Origin: Lachnospiraceae bacterium | Lineage (GTDB): Bacteria; Bacillota; Clostridia; Lachnospirales; Lachnospiraceae | Assembly: GCA_024403485.1 (NCBI GenBank) | Contig: JAKSRT010000017.1 | Coordinates: 1 to 33,946 of the forward strand | DNA length: 33,946 nt | Direction of reading: 5' to 3' | In this document: positions 24,926 through 33,821 of the stretch, one piece after another | How the letters are laid out: each line of letters starts with the position of its first letter | How positions within the stretch are numbered: the first letter of the stretch is position 1 | Notes under the pieces: model-generated | The model's input: the letters and a program-made list of their open reading frames with translations, nothing else | What the model was told of the DNA's origin: nothing | Databases searched by the model: none | Translations under genes and position numbers: made by a program

Positions 24926-25842
24926 TGGATGCAATTCAGAAAAGCCTTCTGGAAGAACTTGCCGGAATTCATGAAGTACCGGAAGGTGCTTACAATATAA
25001 GAGCCAACGGAAAAGCCGTCGGAAGAAATTCCTCGGCGAATATTGATATTGTGCCCAAGGATGACAAACCCGGAATAGATATCATTATTAAGCCTGGAAC
25101 TAAACACGAAAGTGTACATATTCCTGTAATAATCAGTGAATCAGGACTTAAAGATCTGGTATATAACGATTTTTACATAGGCGAGGATTGCGATGTAACA
25201 ATTGTAGCGGGATGCGGAATTCATAACTGTGGAGACCAGGAGTCGGCCCACGATGGTATTCATTCATTTCATCTTGCAAAAAATGCCAAAGTTAAATATA
25301 TAGAAAAGCATATCGGTGTAGGTGACGGTAACGGTAAAAATGTCATGAATCCTCAGACATTTCTTGAACTTGACGAAAATGCATACTTTGAGATGGAAAC
25401 CAGTCAGATTAAAGGAATTGATTCAACCGTAAGAAATACAGAGGGTACACTTGGCAATAATGCTACACTTATCATTAAAGAGAAGCTGATGACACACGGC
25501 AGTCAGGTCGCCAAAACCAATTTTAAGGTTGAATTAAACGGAACAGGTTCCAGTGCAAATGTTATATCCCGCTCCGTTGCAAAAGAAAAGTCAAAGCAGG
25601 AATTTTTATCTCATATTCTTGGCAATGCTGAATGCTATGGTCATACGGAGTGTGATGCGATTATTATGGATGAGGCGGTTGTTACCGCTATTCCTGAGCT
25701 TACGGCGGCTAATGTGGAAGCGAGCCTTATTCATGAAGCAGCTATCGGCAAAATTGCAGGCGAACAGCTCATAAAGCTTATGACTCTCGGACTTACAGAG
25801 CAGGAAGCTGAAGAACAGATTATTAATGGTTTCCTTAAATAA
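24925..25842 (+). CDS. sufB: SufB/SufD-family Fe-S scaffold protein (SmsB-like)
   Basis: This 305-residue beta-helix scaffold protein partners SufC. It is shorter than E. coli SufB (about 495) and matches the short Firmicute/archaeal form. A central right-handed beta-helix region is followed by the diagnostic C-terminal core: GHTECDAIIMDEA, then NVEASLIHEAAIGKI, EQLIKLMTLGLTEQEAEEQIINGFL. Cysteines occur in GCGIHNCGD and GNAECYGHTECD, and His in IHEAA may take the ligand role known for SufB/D. The ATG overlaps the sufC stop. No sufS, sufU, sufD or nifU is adjacent, so sulfur supply must come from a desulfurase elsewhere. Confidence 0.9.
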   Translation: MDAIQKSLLEELAGIHEVPEGAYNIRANGKAVGRNSSANIDIVPKDDKPGIDIIIKPGTKHESVHIPVIISESGLKDLVYNDFYIGEDCDVTIVAGCGIHNCGDQESAHDGIHSFHLAKNAKVKYIEKHIGVGDGNGKNVMNPQTFLELDENAYFEMETSQIKGIDSTVRNTEGTLGNNATLIIKEKLMTHGSQVAKTNFKVELNGTGSSANVISRSVAKEKSKQEFLSHILGNAECYGHTECDAIIMDEAVVTAIPELTAANVEASLIHEAAIGKIAGEQLIKLMTLGLTEQEAEEQIINGFLK

Positions 25843-25850
25843 CAAAATCT

Positions 25851-25879
25851 TTAGCCCTTGGGAAAAACCCGAGGGCTAA
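25851..25879 (+). terminator. Terminator-like hairpin after sufCB
   Basis: TTAGCCCTTGGG and CCCGAGGGCTAA pair over 12 positions including two G-U/A-T transitions, with an AAAAA loop. The downstream tract TAATTTAATC is only moderately T-rich, so termination may be partial. Confidence 0.6.
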
Positions 25880-25944
25880 TAATTTAATCAGAAAGGCAAT
25901 ACATAGTCCTTAAAATGGGACTTTATGTGTGATAGGTTATAGAT

Positions 25945-26673
25945 ATGCCGGGTTTAGGTACTATTTTGAATGTAATACTAGTTATAATTGGAGGAATTCT
26001 TGGCCATTTCTTCGGTAAGCTCCTTAAAGAAAGAATCCAGAACAGCCTGACCGTTGCATGTGGCGTATCGGTTCTTGCAATAGGAATGGGTGGAGCACTT
26101 GAAGGCATGCTTTCACTGGACTCTTCGGGAATGATTAAAAGCGGAAGAGGCGTATTTATTGTTGTCGTTATGCTTCTTGGTGCTATAGTCGGAGAAATAA
26201 TAAATATTGAGGGCTGGTTTGAACGCTTCGGTGAATGGTTAAAGGTTAAGACCGGAAATTCAAAAGATCCCAGATTTGTTGAAGGTTTTATAACCGCTTC
26301 CTTTACTGTATGTATAGGAGCGATGGCAATAGTTGGGTCCATTGAAGACGGTCTTTACGGTAATTATTCTATTTTGCTCACGAAGGGAATCCTTGACTGC
26401 ATTATCATTATGGTTATGACGGCTTCAATGGGGAAAGGACCTGTTTTTTCTTTTATTCCGATTGCCATATTGCAGGGGCTGGTTACTTTGCTTTCAAAAG
26501 TGATTGAACCATTGATGACAGAGGCAGCGCTAGCGAATTTATCCATGATAGGTAATATTATGATTTTTTGTGTCGGTATTAATCTTGTATGGGGCAAAAA
26601 GGTTCGTGTTGCAAACCTTTTACCTGCGCTTGTTTTTGCCGTTGCCTTCGCATTTTTACCCTGGCAATTTTAA
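25945..26673 (+). CDS. DUF554 family membrane protein (YdfK/YqgA-like)
   Basis: This 242-residue integral membrane protein of unknown function has about seven hydrophobic helices. The family hallmarks are the N-terminal GLGTILNVILVIIGGILGHF, the LAIGMGGALEGML block, and the conserved FITASFTVCIGAMAIVGSIEDGL segment. The start is ATG 25945 with a weak TAGG site upstream. A small ACATAGTCC/GGACttTATGT stem lies in the leader (25901-25928). It stands between sufCB and the nuclease pair, in the same direction; I see no functional link. DUF554 proteins have been proposed as transporters, but I cannot name a substrate. Confidence 0.9.
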   Translation: MPGLGTILNVILVIIGGILGHFFGKLLKERIQNSLTVACGVSVLAIGMGGALEGMLSLDSSGMIKSGRGVFIVVVMLLGAIVGEIINIEGWFERFGEWLKVKTGNSKDPRFVEGFITASFTVCIGAMAIVGSIEDGLYGNYSILLTKGILDCIIIMVMTASMGKGPVFSFIPIAILQGLVTLLSKVIEPLMTEAALANLSMIGNIMIFCVGINLVWGKKVRVANLLPALVFAVAFAFLPWQF

Positions 26674-26734
26674 ATTTGGTTATTGCATTCGACAATTTTT
26701 ATCTATGTAATCGAATGCGGAATGCGGGTGTGTA

Positions 26735-27841
26735 TTGAAAATAATTCATTGTGCGGATATTCATCTTGATTCAAAGATGACTTCAAATCTTGATAAAGAA
26801 AAAGCGAAAATAAGAAAGGGTGAGTTAGTGCTCACCTTTAAAAGAATGGTGGAATATGCAGTGTCAAACTGTATTTCCGCCATTTTGATTTGTGGTGACC
26901 TGTTTGATTCCAAAGTTATTTCAGCGTACGCAAGAAATGCTGTTTTAACATCAATAAATGAAAATCCCGGAATAGACTTTTTTTATATTAAAGGAAATCA
27001 TGACAGTGACGGATTTATAGACAGCATACGGGATATTCCGGAAAACATGCATTTGTTTAACGAATCCTGGACGTCATACAGTCTTAGTAAAAACGGGAAA
27101 ATTAAACTGCACGGTTGTGAACTTTTAGGCACTGATTCAGCAAAACAGCAGGCTTCTTTCGCTCCCAATCCAATGGATATTAATATTGTTATGCTTCATG
27201 GTCAGGTTGCGGAAACATCTATAGGTGAAAAGACAGAGATAATAGATTTAAGGAAGTTCAGAAATAAGGGGATTAATTATCTTGCCTTGGGTCATATTCA
27301 TGAGTACAGAACTGCAGTTTTGGACGGAGAGGGCAAATACTGCTACAGCGGATGTCTTGAGGGGCGTGGATTTGATGAGTGCTCAAGTCATGGATTTGTT
27401 GTCCTTGATATAGATGAATATACCGGTGTTATTAAAGATGATTTTATTCCTTTTGCGTCCAGAAACCTGTTTACTGTTTATGTTGATATATCCGGACTAA
27501 ACAATTCACAGGAAATCATTTCAACAATAAAAGATAAGCTTACCCAAAATCCTGAAATCAGGTCAAAAGACATGATTAAGATTGTATTGACCGGTGAAGT
27601 GGGAGTTGACTGCGAAAAAGATATTGATTTTATTACACAAGCGGTATTTGATGAATATTTCTTTGTAAAAGTATGCGATGAATCGGGCATTTATATAGAC
27701 TATGAAAGCTACCTTTTAGATGAATCACTTAAGGGCGAATTTGTACGTTTGGTTAAGGCCTCGAATCATTCGGAAGAAAAGAAGGCTGAGATTATAAAAC
27801 TGGGGCTGCACGTCCTTTCCGGAGGTAAGGCAGAAGAATGA
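26735..27841 (+). CDS. SbcD/YhaO-like DNA repair metallophosphoesterase
   Basis: This is the probable nuclease subunit of an Mre11/Rad50-like complex. The calcineurin-type metal motifs are all present: ADIHLD at residue 7, CGDLFD, KGNHDSD, MLHGQ and LGHIHEY. The C-terminal third (about 240-368) is the capping/partner-binding part. The start is TTG at 26735; this is supported because the conserved MKIIHCADIHLDS begins exactly there, with GCGGGTG upstream and no ATG nearby. The 368-residue length fits YhaO rather than E. coli SbcD with its C-terminal extension. The stop overlaps the ATG of the ATPase gene (ATGA). Confidence 0.9.
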   Translation: MKIIHCADIHLDSKMTSNLDKEKAKIRKGELVLTFKRMVEYAVSNCISAILICGDLFDSKVISAYARNAVLTSINENPGIDFFYIKGNHDSDGFIDSIRDIPENMHLFNESWTSYSLSKNGKIKLHGCELLGTDSAKQQASFAPNPMDINIVMLHGQVAETSIGEKTEIIDLRKFRNKGINYLALGHIHEYRTAVLDGEGKYCYSGCLEGRGFDECSSHGFVVLDIDEYTGVIKDDFIPFASRNLFTVYVDISGLNNSQEIISTIKDKLTQNPEIRSKDMIKIVLTGEVGVDCEKDIDFITQAVFDEYFFVKVCDESGIYIDYESYLLDESLKGEFVRLVKASNHSEEKKAEIIKLGLHVLSGGKAEE

Positions 27842-30453
27842 AAATAGAATCCTTATATATTGAGAATTTCGGAAAACTTCATGGTTTCAGCCTGGAGTTT
27901 TATGAAGGCACAAATGTTATAAAAGAAAACAACGGTTGGGGAAAGAGTACGCTCGCTACATTTATAAGAGCTATGTTTTATGGATTTGAGGGCGAGGGCA
28001 GACAAAAACTATCCGACAATGAAAGGAAAAGATTCAGACCCTGGCAGGGTGGTGCATACGGTGGAAACCTTGTATTTGAAACAAAAGGAAAACGATACAG
28101 AATTGAACGATTTTTCGGGTCAAAACAGTCAGAGGATACTTTTTTATTAAGAAATGCGGACACGGGAATAGAATGCTTTGATTTTGGCGCGAATATCGGT
28201 GAAAAATTGTTTCACATTAATTCAGAGTCTTTTAGAAAAACTGTTTTTATCAGTCAAAATGATTGTGCTAACTTCGGAACTTCGGGGGATATTAATTCAA
28301 GAATCGGCAATATAGAGGACTCAATCGATTTAAATAAATATGAAGCGGCTGATAAATCTTTAAAAGAAGCAATAAACCACTTGTCAGCAAATAAAACAGG
28401 CAAACAGGGCAAACTTCAGGCAGCTATTTCAGAAATCAGAGGAAGACTTCTTGTTAACAGTGATGCCGAACGCTTGATTAAAGTAATTAAAGACGGAATA
28501 TCAGCCGGGGAAGATGAACTTGAGAATCTTTTAAGCATAAAAAGACAGCTTAACCATAATCAGGTGCTGGCTGCAGGTGAAGAAAAAAGAAAAGTATTAA
28601 AGAATAACTATGATCTGCTTTCGGCAGATTATGATGAAAAAGAAAAAGAATACCTTGATCTTCTTGATTATTTTAAGGGAAATCCCGTATCCGAGGAAAA
28701 GATTATATTGTGGGAAAATATGATTGCGGATATGAGCAGGAACCGGGAACTGGCGGAAAAAAGCATACTGACGCCCGACGAAGAAAGTTTTTTAAATCAG
28801 TATGATTCCTTATTCTATTGTAAAAATATAAGAAGGTCGGAAATAGAGCATTATAAAGAAATTGCCCGCGAACTTAAAACATATATCGAGGAGTCCGAAT
28901 GTTTTGTTCTTTCTGAATCGGAAGAGAGGGAAATGGATTTTTACAAAACCATTTTCGCAAATGATACGAATCCTAAATTGAATGCAAGGTGCCTTTCGGA
29001 TGAGTGGGATGAAAAGATTAATCTGGAAAAAGATTTGCTTATTTATACGAACACAAAGGACGAATTACTGGAAGAGAACGGGAAGAAAAAAAGAATTCGT
29101 CGATGCGCATCCATTGCGTTTTTGTCAGGGGCTGTTTTGCTGGCCTGTTGCGGACTGATTCTATTTATACAAACAAAGAAAACTGCTTGTTTATTTGCTG
29201 CAATATTCTGCGCAGTTTTGCTTGCAGCAGGCATATGTACATTTATTCTCGGTAAAAAAGCGGAAGATAAGTTATTAAAAAAACTTAAGATAATTCAGGA
29301 TGATATAAATAGCAAGGAAAAACGTACAGAAGTAATATGCAGTGATTTGGAAAAATATATTAAGAAGCATAATCTTGTCTGTGAAGGCGATGTAAGGGAA
29401 TTTCTGTGGACAATAAACAGCAATGCAACAATATATGAAAAATTGCGAGACAAAGAAAATGCAGCCAAAAGCAGAAAGCATACAAGTGAAGCAGAGAATA
29501 TAAAAAAAGAACTGTCTGATTTTCTGAATGAGTTCGCTATAGAGGCTGACTGTGAAAGCTATGTTTTTGTCATTAACGAACTGTGGAGCAACTACATAAG
29601 ATATGTGGAACTGTTTCAAAAAAGGGAAGAACATTCGAAAGCATTAAATCTGCATAATGATATCAAAGAGCAATTAATACGCGAACTTAACGGCTATGGT
29701 CTTATAATAGAAGAAGACCTTTCCAATCAGGTCGAGACTATAAAAACTCATCTGAATAAAGTTTCTTTTGCCGAGAGGATACTAATCGATTCAAAAAATA
29801 AAAAGACTCATTTTGAAGAATGTAATGATATGAATTATATTTTGACAAATCCGGATATAGAATTTGATTCTATTGAAGAGATAAACAGACAGCTACTTGA
29901 ACTGGAGGATTTGATTAAAGAAAAAGAGACGTTGCTGGTAAAAGACAGAAAAGATCTTGATACTCAGTATGAGAGACTTCAGGAGTACAGTGATGACCTT
30001 GAAGAGCTTGAAGAATTGGAAAAGCAACTGAGCGATACCAAAAGCAAATGTGAAACAATAAGTCTTGTAAAAGAGTTTATGGGCAGAGCCAAAGATAATC
30101 TTACTTCAAGATATATAGGACCGCTTCAGGATGGCTTTGACTATTATTACAGGATTTTGGCCGGTGATAATGAAAAGTATACATTAAATGCCAATATAGA
30201 ACTGACAAAGGATGAACAGGGGGCGCTTAGAAACACGGATATGCTTAGCTACGGCTATCGTGATTTGTGCGGATTCTGTTTTAGACTGTCAATGGCAGAC
30301 GCAATGTATAAGGGTGAAAAACCTGTACTTATTTTAGATGATCCCTTTGTTAATCTCGATGATGAAAAGATGGAGGGTGCAAAGAAACTGTTGCTTGAGG
30401 TAAGCAATAAATACCAGATTATATATTTGACTTACAGGGAAAACAGATTATAA
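27838..30453 (+). CDS. SbcC/Rad50/YhaN-like SMC-type ATPase with a membrane hairpin in the coiled coil
   Basis: This 871-residue ATPase is the partner of the preceding nuclease. The N-terminal P-loop reads KENNGWGKST (about residues 31-40), with Glu where the first Gly of the classical motif stands. The C terminus carries the degenerate signature LSYGYRDL and Walker B VLILDDPFVNLDDE. Between lie long coiled coils (about 170-420 and 475-770). Two hydrophobic helices (about 424-444 and 449-471) split the coiled coil, as in YhaN-type proteins, and suggest membrane tethering. It is translationally coupled to the nuclease gene by an ATGA overlap. A role in DNA-end processing is family inference. 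Confidence 0.88.
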   Translation: MKIESLYIENFGKLHGFSLEFYEGTNVIKENNGWGKSTLATFIRAMFYGFEGEGRQKLSDNERKRFRPWQGGAYGGNLVFETKGKRYRIERFFGSKQSEDTFLLRNADTGIECFDFGANIGEKLFHINSESFRKTVFISQNDCANFGTSGDINSRIGNIEDSIDLNKYEAADKSLKEAINHLSANKTGKQGKLQAAISEIRGRLLVNSDAERLIKVIKDGISAGEDELENLLSIKRQLNHNQVLAAGEEKRKVLKNNYDLLSADYDEKEKEYLDLLDYFKGNPVSEEKIILWENMIADMSRNRELAEKSILTPDEESFLNQYDSLFYCKNIRRSEIEHYKEIARELKTYIEESECFVLSESEEREMDFYKTIFANDTNPKLNARCLSDEWDEKINLEKDLLIYTNTKDELLEENGKKKRIRRCASIAFLSGAVLLACCGLILFIQTKKTACLFAAIFCAVLLAAGICTFILGKKAEDKLLKKLKIIQDDINSKEKRTEVICSDLEKYIKKHNLVCEGDVREFLWTINSNATIYEKLRDKENAAKSRKHTSEAENIKKELSDFLNEFAIEADCESYVFVINELWSNYIRYVELFQKREEHSKALNLHNDIKEQLIRELNGYGLIIEEDLSNQVETIKTHLNKVSFAERILIDSKNKKTHFEECNDMNYILTNPDIEFDSIEEINRQLLELEDLIKEKETLLVKDRKDLDTQYERLQEYSDDLEELEELEKQLSDTKSKCETISLVKEFMGRAKDNLTSRYIGPLQDGFDYYYRILAGDNEKYTLNANIELTKDEQGALRNTDMLSYGYRDLCGFCFRLSMADAMYKGEKPVLILDDPFVNLDDEKMEGAKKLLLEVSNKYQIIYLTYRENRL

Positions 30454-30483
30454 CATTATCCATTTGTACAAAGAATAGGTGGG

Positions 30484-30501
30484 ATAATTGTATACAATTA
30501 T
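30484..30501. promoter_or_regulatory. Perfect 18-bp palindrome upstream of the aminotransferase promoter
   Basis: ATAATTGTATACAATTAT is identical to its reverse complement and centred on GTATAC, the core of many FCD-type GntR operators. It lies 12 bases upstream of the -35 box, a position suited to an activator or a looping repressor. Confidence 0.6.
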
Positions 30502-30512
30502 GCAAATTGATA

Positions 30513-30541
30513 TTGACACGTTTATGTCCCTCCGATAAAAT
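30513..30541 (+). promoter_or_regulatory. Promoter of the aminotransferase gene
   Basis: A perfect TTGACA (30513-30518) and TAAAAT (30536-30541) are spaced by 17 bases. Transcription would start about 30549, giving a leader of about 34 bases with AGGAGG before the ATG. Confidence 0.8.
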
Positions 30542-30582
30542 CATAAGCAAATGTGAAAATATGTAATCAATAGGAGGCAGAT

Positions 30583-31782
30583 ATGTCGCTGACACTTTCT
30601 AAAAAGGCTCAGGCTGTAAAGCCGTCATCTACACTTGCAATTACCGCTAAGGCTAAGGAACTTAAGGCAAGCGGAGTAGACGTGGTAGGATTTGGCGCAG
30701 GAGAACCTGATTTTAATACACCCGAAAATGTATGTAATGCCGGTATTGAAGCAATTAAGACCGGATTTACAAAGTATACACCTGCTTCAGGTACCAATGA
30801 ACTTAAAGCTGCAATCAGTAAGAAATTCAAGGAATTTAACGGACTTGATTATGCTACAAACCAGATTGTTATTTCAAACGGCGGTAAGCAGGGTCTTACA
30901 AACGTTTTTGATGCTATTATCAATCCCGGAGATGAAGTAATTATTCCCGCTCCTTACTGGTTAAGCTATCCTGAAATGGTTAAGCTTTCTGATGGTGTTC
31001 CCGTATTCATTACAGGATCAAAAGAAAACGGATATAAGATTACCGCAAAACAGCTCGAGGAAGCTATTACAGATAAGACAAAGGCTGTCGTTATCAATTC
31101 CCCCAGCAATCCTACGGGTATGATTTATACCGAAGAAGAACTTCGTGCGCTTGCTGATGTTATTGTTGCAAAAGATATTTACTGCGTTGCCGATGAAATG
31201 TATGAATATCTTACATATGGTGATGAAAAGCACGTCAGCATTGCTTCTTTTAACGAAGAGATTTATAAGAGAACCATTACCTGTTCCGGTCTTTCAAAAT
31301 CATATGCAATGACAGGATGGAGAATCGGATATACAGCGTCAAGCGTAGAAATTGCAAAGCTTATGGGCGCGATGCAGTCCCATGCCACATCAAATCCCAA
31401 TTCTATTGCGCAGTATGCTGCTGTTGAAGCATTGACAGGTCCCCAGGACGCTGTTGCAACTATGAAAGAAGAATTCAATAAGCGTCGTATGTATATGTAC
31501 AATCGTGTTAAGGCAATGAAGTATGTAGATGTAATTGAACCTAAGGGAGCATTCTATGTATTTATTGATATGAGTGATGCTCTTGAACTTTCATATAAGG
31601 GCGAAAAACTTGGAACAAGTGCAAAGCTTGCTGAAGTTTTATTAAAGGACTATGCGGTAGCGGTTATTCCCTGTGCAGATTTTGGCTTCCCCTCACATAT
31701 CCGCTTATCATATGCTATTTCCCTTGAAGCAATTGAAAAGGGACTTAACAGAATAGAAGAGTTCCTTAATCAGTTGTCGTAA
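30583..31782 (+). CDS. aspC: Class I PLP-dependent aspartate aminotransferase
   Basis: This 399-residue aminotransferase (EC 2.6.1.1 type, subgroup Ib) exchanges amino groups between aspartate and 2-oxoglutarate. It shows GFGAGEPDFNTPENV near the N terminus, KYTPASGTNELKAAI, NSPSNPTGMIY, ADEMYEYLTY and the PLP lysine Lys239 in SGLSKSYAMTGWRIGY. The C-terminal substrate arginine is in SHIRLSYA. AGGAGG precedes the ATG. It is monocistronic, with its own promoter and terminator. The fold and subgroup are secure, but related enzymes also accept other substrates (prephenate, aromatic amino acids). Confidence 0.9.
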   Translation: MSLTLSKKAQAVKPSSTLAITAKAKELKASGVDVVGFGAGEPDFNTPENVCNAGIEAIKTGFTKYTPASGTNELKAAISKKFKEFNGLDYATNQIVISNGGKQGLTNVFDAIINPGDEVIIPAPYWLSYPEMVKLSDGVPVFITGSKENGYKITAKQLEEAITDKTKAVVINSPSNPTGMIYTEEELRALADVIVAKDIYCVADEMYEYLTYGDEKHVSIASFNEEIYKRTITCSGLSKSYAMTGWRIGYTASSVEIAKLMGAMQSHATSNPNSIAQYAAVEALTGPQDAVATMKEEFNKRRMYMYNRVKAMKYVDVIEPKGAFYVFIDMSDALELSYKGEKLGTSAKLAEVLLKDYAVAVIPCADFGFPSHIRLSYAISLEAIEKGLNRIEEFLNQLS

Positions 31783-31806
31783 TATGATTAAAATATTTGA
31801 GGTTAG

Positions 31807-31849
31807 CGGCCTTTTGCGGATCAGGTTCCGGCAAAGAGGCCGTTTTTTT
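31807..31849 (+). terminator. Intrinsic terminator of the aminotransferase gene
   Basis: CGGCCTcTTTGC-type arms: CGGCC at 31807 pairs with GGCCG at 31838-31842, extended inward by TTGC/GCAA and GGA/TCC pairs, and followed by seven Ts. Confidence 0.9.
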
Positions 31850-31997
31850 ATCATATTATGTTAATAAATTTGAAACAGATAAAAAAATAAGGTTTACAGA
31901 AAACAATATTTTGTGTTTCCATAATATGTATATTGGGATATGTAGTATATCATCCTGAAATATTGAGAAAATGGCTTAAAATGGGCAAAAAATGTAA

Positions 31998-32026
31998 TTG
32001 CAATATTTTATGTTAATATATATAAT
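31998..32026 (+). promoter_or_regulatory. Promoter of xerD
   Basis: TTGCAA (31998-32003) and a perfect TATAAT (32021-32026) are 17 bases apart, giving a start near 32033. The rest of the 295-base gap upstream is AT-rich; beyond the aminotransferase terminator it holds only a small GATAT/ATATC stem (31937-31951). Confidence 0.78.
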
Positions 32027-32077
32027 AGTTTTCACAGCCGTATATTAGGGTTACGTAAAATAGAAAGCGGGTAAGTT

Positions 32078-32962
32078 ATGGAAAAGACTATCGAATCATT
32101 TATTGAATATTTACATAATGTGAAGAAAATGTCTTTAAATACAGAACTTTCATATAGAAGAGACCTTCGAAAGGTTGCTGATTTTCTTAAAAGTCAGGGA
32201 ATATCCGATTTTTCCAAAGTATCTGAAACCAATTTAACATCATATGTTTTATATATGGAGAAAAACAGTTTCTCCGCAGCTACTATTTCAAGAAATATTG
32301 CCTGCATAAAGTCTTTTTATCACTTTTTGGTAAAAGAAGGTATTGTGCCGGAAGATATATCCGAAAATCTCAAAGCTCCAAAGGTTGAAAAGAAAATTCC
32401 TGAAATATTAACAACACAGGAAGTATTCAGATTACTTGAACAGCCCAAAGGTGATCAGCCTAAAGAGGTAAGAGATAAAGCTATGCTTGAACTTCTTTAT
32501 GCCACAGGTATAAGAGTAACGGAACTTATTACATTAAAAGTTTCCGATGTTAATTTGCAACTTGGATATATTAATTGTAAAGATGCGCATAAAGAGCGTA
32601 CGATTCCCATAGGTCACACTGCCAAGGACTCACTTGCAAAGTATATTAAGGAAGCCCGCACAACTATGATTGCTGATGATAAGTGCGAGGAATTGTTTGT
32701 AAATTGTTCCGGTGAACCGATGAGCCGCCAGGGCTTTTGGAAACTTATTAAATATTACGCAAAGAAGGCAGGAATTGAGGCTGATATTACTCCACATACG
32801 CTTAGGCATTCATTTGCCGCGCATCTTGTTGAAAACGGAGCTGATTTAAAATCCGTTCAGGAAATGCTTGGTCATTCAGATATTTCGACAACGCAGATTT
32901 ATGCGAATATGAGCCATTCGCGTATAAGAGAAGTATATGCTAAAGCGCATCCAAGAAAATAA
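32078..32962 (+). CDS. xerD: Site-specific tyrosine recombinase XerD
   Basis: This 294-residue recombinase resolves chromosome dimers at dif with a XerC partner. The N-terminal SAM-like core-binding domain spans about residues 1-90. The catalytic domain carries Arg146 in TGIRVTE, the His240-x-x-Arg243 pair in HTLRHSFA, His266 in LGHSDISTTQ and the nucleophile Tyr275. CKDAHKERTIPI supplies the beta-hairpin lysine. Length and spacing are those of housekeeping XerD, not of an integron or phage integrase, and there are no phage or transposon genes around it. It is monocistronic with its own promoter and terminator. Confidence 0.93.
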   Translation: MEKTIESFIEYLHNVKKMSLNTELSYRRDLRKVADFLKSQGISDFSKVSETNLTSYVLYMEKNSFSAATISRNIACIKSFYHFLVKEGIVPEDISENLKAPKVEKKIPEILTTQEVFRLLEQPKGDQPKEVRDKAMLELLYATGIRVTELITLKVSDVNLQLGYINCKDAHKERTIPIGHTAKDSLAKYIKEARTTMIADDKCEELFVNCSGEPMSRQGFWKLIKYYAKKAGIEADITPHTLRHSFAAHLVENGADLKSVQEMLGHSDISTTQIYANMSHSRIREVYAKAHPRK

Positions 32963-32977
32963 TTATTATGATAATTA

Positions 32978-33018
32978 AGAGAGGCAGGATTGATATTCAA
33001 TCCCGCCTCTTTGTTTAC
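32978..33018 (+). terminator. Intrinsic terminator after xerD
   Basis: AGAGGC-A-GGATTGA pairs with TCAATCC-C-GCCTCT over 13 positions with one A/C mismatch and a TAT loop, then TTTGTTT. It also lies directly downstream of the convergent hisK gene. Confidence 0.88.
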
Positions 33019-33029
33019 TTATATGAATA

Positions 33030-33821
33030 TTACTGCAGCTTATGAAAATAAGCGACACGGTTTTCGAAGGTGGAATAGTACTTGAAACCGCAATCTTTAA
33101 GTATTTCTTCTGCGATATCAAATTTTTCGCCAACGTCTTCGGCCTTGTGGGCATCGGAACCTATTGTTATTATTTCACCGCCCAGCTCTTTATATCGCTT
33201 GATAATATCTCTGTGAGGATTGGGATTTGAAAATCCTTTTCTCAGTGCAGATGTATTGATTTCTATTCCTTTTTCATTTTCGATAAGAAAAGAGAGCATT
33301 TCATCAATATAATCGGAATATTCTGAAGGAGAGTAACCTGCTTCGCCGCAGGGAACTGTTCTTACGATGTAGTCCAAATGACCTAAACAATCAAAGTTTT
33401 GAAATCTTTTAATGTTGGCAAGCTCGGTTTTGAAGAACTCTGTCATTGCTTCTTTATCGGTTTTGGAATCAAAATATTTGTGATCGTATGTGTCAAATCC
33501 GTTTACAACATGGATGGAACCGATAATATAATCAAATTCATGACTTTTTGCTGTAAGAGCATTTTCGCGAAAAACCTGTTCCTGCATGCCGATTTCAATA
33601 CCGAAACCGACCTGGATTTTATCGATATATTCTTCACGAAGAGAAAGCAGCTCGTATAAATACGAATCAATATTTAACATCCAGGAACCTTCGGGAAATT
33701 CGCTGTTATAGGGATATCCGTGATCCTGATGTTCTGTAAAGCATATTTGCGAAAGTCCTTTGTTTATTGCTGACTCAATCATATCGCGCATAGTTGCTTC
33801 TGCGTCGGAGCTGGCGTGAAC
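33030..33821 (-). pseudogene. hisK: Histidinol-phosphatase (PHP family), 5' end lost at a chimeric contig join
   Basis: HisK (EC 3.1.3.15) dephosphorylates histidinol phosphate in histidine synthesis. About 263 residues are genuine, starting at VHASSDAEATMRDMI, where an intact protein would have roughly ten more N-terminal residues ending in the metal-binding HxH. Further PHP metal motifs follow: CFTEHQDHG, GIEIGM, IGSIHVVNG, LGHLDYI, EINTSAL and the C-terminal TIGSDAHKAEDVG. The open frame continues upstream to 33938, but that part is antisense to a murB fragment of different base composition, so it is not hisK. I list it as broken because of the join; the gene is probably intact in the organism. 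Confidence 0.88.
33804..33821. other. Probable chimeric assembly junction
   Basis: The bases here read sensibly in both genes: minus strand as VHASSD of hisK and plus strand as (V)GAGVN of murB. This shared stretch of up to about 15 bases is a typical place for a false join between two genomes. Confidence 0.82.

Noticed and set aside
32078..32962. XerD as a sign of a mobile element
   Set aside because: Length and catalytic residues are those of housekeeping XerD, with its own promoter and terminator and no transposase, phage or attachment-site repeats nearby.
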